36,961 nt of DNA from Sphingobacteriaceae bacterium UBA6709 (GTDB taxonomy: Bacteria; Bacteroidota; Bacteroidia; Sphingobacteriales; Sphingobacteriaceae). Location: assembly GCA_002454425.1 (NCBI GenBank), contig DKIV01000017.1, positions 39,208-76,168 on the forward strand. The letters run 5' to 3'. How positions within the stretch are numbered: position 1 is the stretch's first letter; each line of letters opens with the position of its first letter. The position numbers and the translations under genes were made by a program. Below, piece after piece: positions 17,944 through 25,455 of this stretch. Under the pieces are notes generated by a model. It saw only the letters and a program-made list of their open reading frames with translations, was not told the DNA's origin and made no database searches.

Positions 17944-19698
17944 ATGAAGAGTATACATCGCTTTACTAATTGGTGTCTTGGTGCTTTATTACTGGCGGGT
18001 TTGGGAGCAAAAGCCCAAATCTCCGCCGGAAGCACCTATTGTAATCCGCTTAACCTCGATTATACTTATGCCATATACGATGCCGCGCGAGACAAGTCGT
18101 ATCGCTCCGGTGCCGATCCGGCAGTAGTTAAGTTCCGCGGCGAATATTATATGTTCGTAACCCGCTCCATGGGCTATTGGCATTCCCGCGATCTCCTGCA
18201 CTGGAATTTTATTAAGCCTCAAACGTGGTATTTCCAGGGATCCAACGCACCGGCAGCCCATAATTATAAGGATTCAGTTCTATATGTAACCGGCGACCCC
18301 TCGGGAAATATGAGCATTCTCTGCACAGATAATCCTAAAAAAGGTGACTGGAAAGCCCTGCCATATATACTTACCGACCTTCAGGATCCAGATCTGTTTA
18401 TCGATGACGATGGACAGGCATACATGTTCTGGGGATCATCAAATACTTTTCCAATAAAGGGAATGAAACTTGACAGAGCCCGCAACTTTAGGCCGCAAGG
18501 CACTCCGGTAGAACTGTTTAAGCTTAATGGAAAAGACCACGGATGGGAGCGCTTCGGCGAAGACCATGGCGACACCGTCCTGAAAGGCTATATGGAGGGT
18601 GCCTGGCTGACAAAACATAATAACACCTATTATATGCAATACGCGGCTCCCGGAACGGAATTCAACGTCTACGGCGACGGCGTTTATACTAGTAACTCTC
18701 CTCTGGGGCCCTATAAATACGCTCCCAATAACCCTGTATTTTACAAACCGGGAGGCTTCATCAACGGCACTGGTCATGGTAGCACGGTTCAGGTAAGCTC
18801 CGATTCATTTTGGCATTTCGCCTCCATGTCTGTATCCGTAAATGTTAACTGGGAACGCCGCCTTTGCATGTTTCCAACGTGGTTCGATAAAGACGGACTG
18901 ATGTATTCCAATACATCCTATGGTGATTACCCTCACTATGGTCCCCTCGCGGGCGAACAGTCGGGAGCTTTTAGAGGCTGGATGTTGCTGTCCTATAAGA
19001 AACCAACGAAAGCTTCAGGGAGTATGTCAACATTTGTTACCTCCAATATTAATGACGAGAATGTACGTACGTTCTGGCTCGCTCCGGAAAATAACGATAG
19101 GCAATGGCTCGAGATAGATCTTCAAAAGAACTGTAGCATACACGCGTTGCAACTAAATTACCACGACTATAAGTCCGATTTCTATGGTCGTGTAACTGGT
19201 TTATATCATCAGTATACAATAAAAGCCTCTCTGGATGGTGAGCGTTGGTTTACCATAGTGGATAAATCCCAAAACCACACCGACGTTCCTAATGATTACG
19301 TTGAGCTAGCCTCAGCAGTGAAAGCGCGGTATATCCGTTTTGAGAATGTACACACGCCCACTAAGAACTTAGCGATATCCGGATTGAGGATCTTTGGTAT
19401 AGGCGCGGGTAAAATACCTGATGCTGTGAAAAGCTTAACAGTAACAAGAGCGGCAAATAAGATCGACGCAACACTTCGATGGCCTGCTGTAAAAGGCGCT
19501 CAAGGTTACAATATCTTATGGGGGATCGCTCCCGATAAATTATATAATTCCTATTTGGTGTATGACAAGACTTCACAAGATATCAAAAGCTTAAATGCCG
19601 ATCAGGAATACTTTTTCTCCATAGAGGCTTTTAACGAAAATGGCATCTCTGCGAGAACCAGAGTTATGAAATCAAATCAATTAGTGCTTATAAAATAA
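17944..19698 (+). CDS. GH43-like glycoside hydrolase with C-terminal F5/8-type C and FN3-like modules
   Basis: The 584-residue protein has a signal peptide ending GAKAQ (residue 25). A five-bladed GH43-type propeller shows the expected acids: Asp58 in SGADPAV (base), an Asp in LQDPDLFIDDDG (near 148-150), and Glu218 in YMEGAWL (acid). A beta-sandwich resembling the F5/8 type C (discoidin) module follows at about 355-480 (WLEIDLQKN, ARYIRFENV), then a fibronectin type III-like module at about 490-580. GH43 enzymes usually release arabinose, xylose or galactose rather than glucose, so its place in a beta-1,2-glucan PUL is unexpected. It may remove a side sugar. It is tightly packed between GH144 (7 bp) and GH3 (6 bp). 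Confidence 0.82.
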   Translation: MKSIHRFTNWCLGALLLAGLGAKAQISAGSTYCNPLNLDYTYAIYDAARDKSYRSGADPAVVKFRGEYYMFVTRSMGYWHSRDLLHWNFIKPQTWYFQGSNAPAAHNYKDSVLYVTGDPSGNMSILCTDNPKKGDWKALPYILTDLQDPDLFIDDDGQAYMFWGSSNTFPIKGMKLDRARNFRPQGTPVELFKLNGKDHGWERFGEDHGDTVLKGYMEGAWLTKHNNTYYMQYAAPGTEFNVYGDGVYTSNSPLGPYKYAPNNPVFYKPGGFINGTGHGSTVQVSSDSFWHFASMSVSVNVNWERRLCMFPTWFDKDGLMYSNTSYGDYPHYGPLAGEQSGAFRGWMLLSYKKPTKASGSMSTFVTSNINDENVRTFWLAPENNDRQWLEIDLQKNCSIHALQLNYHDYKSDFYGRVTGLYHQYTIKASLDGERWFTIVDKSQNHTDVPNDYVELASAVKARYIRFENVHTPTKNLAISGLRIFGIGAGKIPDAVKSLTVTRAANKIDATLRWPAVKGAQGYNILWGIAPDKLYNSYLVYDKTSQDIKSLNADQEYFFSIEAFNENGISARTRVMKSNQLVLIK

Positions 19699-19704
19699 CT
19701 TTTT

Positions 19705-21984
19705 ATGAAATTTATAAAAGCGGGAATAGTGCTATTGGCGACTATACATATGAACGCCTCCGCACAAACGGTTACAGACCAAAAGATGAATAAATTTGTC
19801 GATGCCTTGATGGCAAAGATGACCCTCGATGAGAAAATAGGACAACTCAATCTGCCGCAGGCGGGTGACTTCACCACGGGACAAGCATCAAGTTCAAATA
19901 TTGCACAGAAAATTCAGGAAGGTAGCGTCGGCGGACTGTTCAATATTAAAGGAGTAGAAAAGATTAAAGATGTTCAGAAAATTGCCGTTGAGAAATCAAG
20001 GCTTAAGATCCCACTCATCTTCGGTATGGACGTCATCCATGGCTATCAAACTACTTTTCCCATACCATTAGGGTTATCTTGCTCCTGGGATATGCCTCTT
20101 ATTGAGAGAAGTGCCCGCGTAGCCGCAATTGAGGCCAGCGCTCAGGGGATCAACTGGACGTTCTCTCCCATGGTCGATATATCCAGAGATGCCCGCTGGG
20201 GTCGCGCAGCCGAAGGCTCTGGCGAAGATCCTTTCCTGGGCTCAGCGATAGCTCAGGCCATGGTTCGGGGATATCAGGGCGATGATCTTAGCAGGAAAAA
20301 TACCATCATGGCTTGCGTTAAACACTTTGCGCTATATGGCGCTGCCGAAGCGGGCAGAGATTATAATACCACGGATATGAGCCATGTGCGCATGTACAAC
20401 GAGTATTTTCCGCCTTACAAGGCTGCCGTAGATGCCGGTGCGGGAAGCGTTATGGCCTCATTCAATGAGGTTGATGGCGTCCCAGCCACAGCTAACCGCT
20501 GGTTAATGACAGAGGTTCTCAGAAATCAATGGAAGTTCAATGGTTTTGTGGTGACGGACTACACAGGAATTCCGGAGATGATTGCACATGGCCTCGGTGA
20601 TCTGAAAACAGTCTCGGCCTTATCCCTAAAAGCTGGCGTGGATATGGATATGGTTGGAGAAGGTTTTCTGGGTACAATAAAAGAATCGCTGAAGGAAGGC
20701 ACGCTTACGGAAGATCAGATAAACATGGCTTGCCGTCGCATTCTTGAAGCGAAATATAAACTAGGGCTATTTGACGACCCTTATCGCTACTGCGATGTTA
20801 AACGGGGTAAAACAGAAGTGTTTACTCCTGCGTTTAGAAAGGAAGCTCGCCAGACCGCTACGCAGAGCTTTGTTCTACTTAAAAACGACAATGTATTACC
20901 CTTAAAAAAGCAGGGAACAATTGCTTTAGTCGGTCCTCTGGCTGACGCCGCGGAAAACATGACGGGCACCTGGAGTGTCGCCGCGGAATTTAGCAAGTCG
21001 GTATCGGTTATTCAAGGTTTAAAGCGCGCTGTTGCGGATAAAGCCAAAATCCTTTATGCAAAAGGTGCCAATCTCACTGAAGACGCTAAACTCGAAGAAA
21101 ATGCCACCATGTTCGGCAAAACACTACATCGTGACGGCCGTACAACCGAGGACCTAAAACAAGAGGCCTTGAAAATCGCCGCGCAGGCGGATGTCATCGT
21201 TGCCGCCATGGGCGAGTCAGCGGAAATGAGCGGAGAAAGCTCCAGCCGTACTAACCTCGACATTCCTGACGTACAAAAAGATTTACTCAAAGAACTTTTA
21301 AAAACAGGCAAACCTGTTGTCCTGCTACTCTTCTGCGGACGTCCCATGACCATTTCCTGGGAATCTAAAAACGTGCCGGCAATCCTTAATGTGTGGTTTG
21401 GTGGATCAGAAGCGGGTGACGCTATCGCCGATGTCCTTTTCGGCGATGTGAATCCTTCCGGAAAGCTTTCCATGTCGTTCCCTCAAAGTGTAGGTCAGCT
21501 ACCGTTCTATTATGCGCAGAAAAATACGGGACGTCCATTACCCGAAGGAAAATGGTTCGAAAAGTTCCGCTCTAACTATCTGGATGTATCCAACGACGCG
21601 GTGTACCCTTTTGGATATGGACTTAGCTATACAACGTTCGAATACAGTCAGATAAAGCTTAGTGACACAACTATAAATCGTGGCGGCAGCATCACTGCTT
21701 CCGTAAGGGTAAGCAATAAGGGAAATCATGACGGTAAGGAGGTTGTACAACTCTATATAAGAGATATGGTTGGCAGCATTACTCGTCCCGTTAAGGAACT
21801 TAAGGGTTTTAAAAAGATTAGCCTCAAACCCGGAGAATCACAGGATGTAAGCTTCACCATTAACGAAGAGCTCTTAAAATTCTATAATGGCGATTTAAAA
21901 TATGTTGCCGAACCTGGTGCTTTCAAATTGTTCATCGGTACGAATAGCCGCGATCTTAGCGAAGCAAATTTCAATTTACTATAG
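19705..21984 (+). CDS. bglX-like: GH3 beta-glucosidase (BglX-like), probably acting on sophoro-oligosaccharides
   Basis: This 759-residue exported enzyme (signal peptide ending ASAQ, residue 21) has the normal three-part GH3 architecture. The (beta/alpha)8 domain contains WTFSPMVDISRDARWGR, KHFALYG and the nucleophile Asp285 in FVVTDYTG. The alpha/beta sandwich contains GESAEMSGESSSR, where Glu511 is the likely acid/base. A C-terminal FnIII-like domain (YPFGYGLSYT, then GKEVVQLYIRD) completes it. GH3 partners of GH144 in Bacteroidota are known to release glucose from beta-1,2-gluco-oligosaccharides, and that is the best reading here. Specificity is inferred from context, because GH3 also covers beta-1,3, beta-1,4 and xylosidase activities. 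The next gene starts 1 bp after its stop. Confidence 0.9.
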   Translation: MKFIKAGIVLLATIHMNASAQTVTDQKMNKFVDALMAKMTLDEKIGQLNLPQAGDFTTGQASSSNIAQKIQEGSVGGLFNIKGVEKIKDVQKIAVEKSRLKIPLIFGMDVIHGYQTTFPIPLGLSCSWDMPLIERSARVAAIEASAQGINWTFSPMVDISRDARWGRAAEGSGEDPFLGSAIAQAMVRGYQGDDLSRKNTIMACVKHFALYGAAEAGRDYNTTDMSHVRMYNEYFPPYKAAVDAGAGSVMASFNEVDGVPATANRWLMTEVLRNQWKFNGFVVTDYTGIPEMIAHGLGDLKTVSALSLKAGVDMDMVGEGFLGTIKESLKEGTLTEDQINMACRRILEAKYKLGLFDDPYRYCDVKRGKTEVFTPAFRKEARQTATQSFVLLKNDNVLPLKKQGTIALVGPLADAAENMTGTWSVAAEFSKSVSVIQGLKRAVADKAKILYAKGANLTEDAKLEENATMFGKTLHRDGRTTEDLKQEALKIAAQADVIVAAMGESAEMSGESSSRTNLDIPDVQKDLLKELLKTGKPVVLLLFCGRPMTISWESKNVPAILNVWFGGSEAGDAIADVLFGDVNPSGKLSMSFPQSVGQLPFYYAQKNTGRPLPEGKWFEKFRSNYLDVSNDAVYPFGYGLSYTTFEYSQIKLSDTTINRGGSITASVRVSNKGNHDGKEVVQLYIRDMVGSITRPVKELKGFKKISLKPGESQDVSFTINEELLKFYNGDLKYVAEPGAFKLFIGTNSRDLSEANFNLL

Positions 21985-21985
21985 A

Positions 21986-22639
21986 ATGAAAAAGTTAATT
22001 TATAGTCTTGTGATGGCGGTGGCATTCATGGCCATCACTTTTCCTTCGATAGCACAACCTTATTGGAATGAGATTCAGGCTTTCAAACAGCAGGACAGCA
22101 TCAGCTTTCCGGCCAAAGGACAAATATTGTTTGTGGGAAGTTCCTCCTTTCATTATTGGAAAGATGTGCAGCAATACTTCCCTAAGAATCCTATCATCAA
22201 TCGTGGTTTTGGCGGGTCCTCACTGCCTCACGTTATTAAATATGCCGACAAAATTATATATCCATACAAACCAAAACAGGTAGTAGTATATTGTGGTGAA
22301 AACGACATCAATGATGGCGCCTCACCCAAAACGGTATTAGCTCGGTTTAAGCTGCTTTACAATAATATCAGGCAACACCTGGGGAACGTAAACGTCTTAT
22401 ACGTCTCCATAAAACCGAGTCCGAGCAGAGAGAAGCACCTCCCGGCGATCCAGGAAACCAACACACTCATCAGCAAATACTTATCAACACAAAGTAACGT
22501 TAAATATGTTGATGTGTATTCAAAGATGATGACACCTGATGGCAAAATCATGCAAGACATCTTCGGCCCGGACATGCTGCATATGAATGCCAAAGGTTAT
22601 ACCATATGGGCACATATTATAAAGCCCTATCTATTATAA
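21986..22639 (+). CDS. SGNH/GDSL-family secreted hydrolase, probable carbohydrate esterase
   Basis: The ATG at 21986, one base after the GH3 stop, gives a 217-residue protein with a clean signal peptide ending SIAQ; an earlier in-frame start would overlap GH3 and bury it. The four SGNH blocks are visible: FVGSSS with likely nucleophile Ser53, GFGGSS with Gly77, CGENDIN with Asn107, and DMLH with Asp196 and His199. Members hydrolyse acyl esters, often acetyl groups on sugars. Its position at the end of a glucan PUL suggests it removes an ester substituent from the substrate. The exact ester is unknown. Confidence 0.85.
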   Translation: MKKLIYSLVMAVAFMAITFPSIAQPYWNEIQAFKQQDSISFPAKGQILFVGSSSFHYWKDVQQYFPKNPIINRGFGGSSLPHVIKYADKIIYPYKPKQVVVYCGENDINDGASPKTVLARFKLLYNNIRQHLGNVNVLYVSIKPSPSREKHLPAIQETNTLISKYLSTQSNVKYVDVYSKMMTPDGKIMQDIFGPDMLHMNAKGYTIWAHIIKPYLL

Positions 22640-22658
22640 TAATTTGTTGTTGATCCCT

Positions 22659-23456
22659 ATGAATTATTTAATTCCGAAGACAGTACCAGCAGTTTTGCTG
22701 GTACTCTTCTTTGCTCGTCAGGCCTCCGCGCAAGGCCTGTCTATTTGGCGCAAGCAATTACACGTCGTTGGAAAAGACACTCTTCCTTATCGGATTTTAT
22801 ACCCCAAAAACTACAACCCTGAAAACACATATCCCATTCTTTTCTTTCTTCATGGACGCGGTGAATCAGGGAATGATAATGAAAAGCAATTGACCCATGG
22901 AGGTTCGTTATTTGCGCAAGACAGCATACGTCAAAAGTTTCAGGCGATAGTCATAGCGCCACAATGCCCATCTGATAGCTATTGGGCAAATGTTAACATT
23001 AAAACACATGACGATGGCCAACGATCTTTCACATTCCGCAAAGGCGGGAAACCGACAAAAGCCATGACCATGCTCCTCAGCCTTGTCGATAGTACTAGTA
23101 GGCAAAAGCAAGTTGATAAAAGCCGCATATACTGCGGTGGCCTTTCTATGGGAGGCATGGGCACACTTGAATTACTACGTCGCCGTCCTTCGCTATTTGC
23201 TTCTGCATTTGCCATCTGTGGCGGCGACAATGTCAGCAATGTAAAAGTTTACAGTCATATTCCCCTTTGGATCTTTCATGGAGCAAATGATGACATCGTA
23301 CTGCCGAAGTTCTCAATTAAGATCGCCGAAAGGCTAAGACGGTTCAAAGCCCTTCCAGGACTTACTATATTTCCCGATACCAATCACAATAGCTGGGACG
23401 CCACATTTCGCCAACCCTATCTTTTACCATGGCTATTTTCTAAAAAACACCCCTAG
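22659..23456 (+). CDS. Secreted alpha/beta-hydrolase (CE1/prolyl-oligopeptidase-like esterase)
   Basis: From the ATG at 22659 the protein has 265 residues and a signal peptide ending ASAQ (residue 25). A TTG five codons earlier is the less likely start. The alpha/beta-hydrolase triad is visible: Ser163 in GGLSMGG, Asp211 in HGANDD and His243 in TNHNSW. The oxyanion-loop block FFLHGRGESG lies at 62-71. This layout is typical of secreted feruloyl/acetyl-esterase-like and phospholipase/carboxylesterase-like proteins in PULs. It lies 19 bp after the SGNH gene and is the last gene of the operon. Two unrelated serine esterases in one PUL point to an acylated substrate. Confidence 0.83.
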   Translation: MNYLIPKTVPAVLLVLFFARQASAQGLSIWRKQLHVVGKDTLPYRILYPKNYNPENTYPILFFLHGRGESGNDNEKQLTHGGSLFAQDSIRQKFQAIVIAPQCPSDSYWANVNIKTHDDGQRSFTFRKGGKPTKAMTMLLSLVDSTSRQKQVDKSRIYCGGLSMGGMGTLELLRRRPSLFASAFAICGGDNVSNVKVYSHIPLWIFHGANDDIVLPKFSIKIAERLRRFKALPGLTIFPDTNHNSWDATFRQPYLLPWLFSKKHP

Positions 23457-23486
23457 CATTTTAGTAAGAGCTTCTTAAATAGAAAA

Positions 23487-23517
23487 ACCCCGCGACAAAT
23501 CTCATTTTGTCCGGGGT
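23487..23517. terminator. Hairpin terminator between the PUL and the glycosyltransferase operon
   Basis: ACCCCGcGACAAA (23487-23499) pairs with TTTGTCCGGGGT (23506-23517) with one bulged C, a 12-bp stem. On the minus strand it is followed by TTTTTCTATTT, a good T tract for the glycosyltransferase genes. It may also stop plus-strand PUL transcripts, since it lies 30 bp after their last stop. Confidence 0.8.
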
Positions 23518-23551
23518 CTCATAATCGTAAAAAGAATATCCGTAATATGTA

Positions 23552-24343
23552 TTACGCGACCGTACCTTGCATTAATTTGATGCCAGTACGGACAACCTTA
23601 TATTTCAAATACAAAAACCTCAGCATTTTTATCGGAAGGTTATTCCTCAATCGCCAACTACTGCGCTGCATCGTGCTCACCTCTCGCGTACTTCCTTGTT
23701 TAAAGGCCTCTGCGGAATTCAACATCAATGCCTTACCTCCCTTTGCGATAAAGTTTAAACACATATCATACTCCGCCTGATCACTGTGCTTGCTCTCATC
23801 GAACAAACCGAATTTCTGATTGAAATCCGATTTACGCAAATGCGGGTGATCACTATAAATACGGTATTTCATATGATTCATATACCACAATTGTTTCCGA
23901 AAGAGCATCTCAGCGAACCCGTGTTTGTATTTCTTAAGGTAAGGAAATGGATCCCATGGAAAAAAGTAAAAGCGTATAAGATCCCATTTATCTTCACTCA
24001 TTAGCGAAATAGCGCTTTCAAAATTCGAAACAAAGTCGGCCGTGGGTTCAAAATCGTCCTGAACGTACAATGTCAAACTTGTGTTTACTGCTGCCTGCCC
24101 TTTGTTAGCGTTGTTCCCCAATCCCTTATTTCGCTGACTTTGAACCAACCGAAAACCAAAACGCTGCTGCATTTTCAAAACATGATGTAAATGATCATGA
24201 TTACTACAGTCGTCAGATACCACAATATCCCCAAACGAAACGCCAAGGGCACCGAATTTCTGAAGTAGGTTTTCCAGTGCGCCACTCCGATTGTAATGCG
24301 TGATTAAGAGCGTCACATCGGTTAAATTATATAGAGAGTTCAT
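23552..24343 (-). CDS. Glycosyltransferase family 2-like protein
   Basis: This 263-residue protein starts with the GT-A nucleotide-sugar binding strand (VTLLITHYNR, residues 10-19), followed by IVVSDDCS and the metal-binding acidic motif YVQDDFEP. There is no signal peptide or clear membrane helix, so it acts on the cytoplasmic side of the membrane. The C-terminus is basic (WRLRNNLPIKML and following), which could bind membrane lipid. It lies 29 bp downstream of the GT8 gene, so the two are probably co-transcribed and build a cell-envelope glycan. Donor and acceptor are not recognisable. Confidence 0.8.
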   Translation of the reverse strand: MNSLYNLTDVTLLITHYNRSGALENLLQKFGALGVSFGDIVVSDDCSNHDHLHHVLKMQQRFGFRLVQSQRNKGLGNNANKGQAAVNTSLTLYVQDDFEPTADFVSNFESAISLMSEDKWDLIRFYFFPWDPFPYLKKYKHGFAEMLFRKQLWYMNHMKYRIYSDHPHLRKSDFNQKFGLFDESKHSDQAEYDMCLNFIAKGGKALMLNSAEAFKQGSTREVSTMQRSSWRLRNNLPIKMLRFLYLKYKVVRTGIKLMQGTVA

Positions 24344-24372
24344 GTTAATTAAGAAATAATTTATAGCTGTTA

Positions 24373-25257
24373 TTAACCAATTAATTTTCTAACAAATCTT
24401 TTAAACATCCGCACATTCCGCACATAACCGCCCACCAAACGCAAATCTTTCCACACCGTCTTCGATAAGTAGCTAAAAAAAAGCTGCCGATAATCCTCAC
24501 TGTACGAATAGTTTGTGTAAATCGGCTTATTACCGATGTAATGAATAATGTGTGCTCCAGGTGAATTATCACTAACTAAATGGTTCCATTCCTTACCTAA
24601 TTCTAACCATCTTGTTGCTAACACGGCGTTCAGGCAATATTGGTCAGCGTAAACAATATACTTCCGGTATTTCGACGCCACATCCAGGGCTTTCTCACAT
24701 ACCTTAAAATCAGCCCACTTCTTAAGATCAATCAATAAAACTCCGGCATTGAAGTACTTATCCTCCGATCGAAACCCTAACTCCTTCCAATTGCGCACAC
24801 CTCCGCCCCATTCACATCCCAGGGTTCGTATTCCCTGATCCTGAACAGCAGCGATAATATTATCTCCCAAGTCCAGTTCCCATAGTTGATCAAGTCGACC
24901 AACAATAAGGGTATCAGAATCCAGATATAAAACCCTATCCATATCCTTGGGAAGGAAGACATGTACGAAGAGCCTGAAAAACGTGGTGATTGGAAGCGCT
25001 CCATTATTGAAATAAGGTAAGTTAACCTTGCCAATAACATCCTCTACTTCAAAAAACTCAAGACGTGTTACGCTTGCGTTTACAGTCTGCTCTAACTTAT
25101 GCTTGTTCAGAACGGAGATCCCGTCATCAATAACATAAATATTCTTGCGAAATTCAGGGTTATTAATTTCGAGCGACTTGATAGAGGCTGCCAGTAGCGG
25201 AACAAAATTATCATCACAGGCATACACAATGCCTAATGCTTTCTCTTTGTTTAACAT
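24373..25257 (-). CDS. Glycosyltransferase family 8 protein
   Basis: The 294-residue protein has the GT8 pattern: an N-terminal IVYACDDNFVPLLAASIKSL, the DxD motif in RVLYLDSDTLIVG, FNAGVLLIDLKKW, ADQYCLNAVL, and a C-terminal HYIGNKPI block. Retaining GT8 enzymes commonly transfer glucose or galactose to lipopolysaccharide cores; that role is a family-based inference. There is no signal peptide. It leads a two-gene unit with the GT2-like gene. I found no clear TAnnTTTG box in the 198-bp upstream gap. Confidence 0.87.
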   Translation of the reverse strand: MLNKEKALGIVYACDDNFVPLLAASIKSLEINNPEFRKNIYVIDDGISVLNKHKLEQTVNASVTRLEFFEVEDVIGKVNLPYFNNGALPITTFFRLFVHVFLPKDMDRVLYLDSDTLIVGRLDQLWELDLGDNIIAAVQDQGIRTLGCEWGGGVRNWKELGFRSEDKYFNAGVLLIDLKKWADFKVCEKALDVASKYRKYIVYADQYCLNAVLATRWLELGKEWNHLVSDNSPGAHIIHYIGNKPIYTNYSYSEDYRQLFFSYLSKTVWKDLRLVGGYVRNVRMFKRFVRKLIG

Positions 25258-25455
25258 GGATCCTAGTTGAAGCTACTATAAGAGCAAAAAAGAAGCCATT
25301 CCATACGTTTTACATAAAACTGCGCCAGAACACCCCATAGTGGAGATTAGCATTTAAGAAAATTTACGTTGAGAAGTAAGAGAGTGTAAAATATTCCCCA
25401 TCGATCTATAGAATAGAGAAATACATGCGCATTGTCATAGTAAAACCACCACGTA

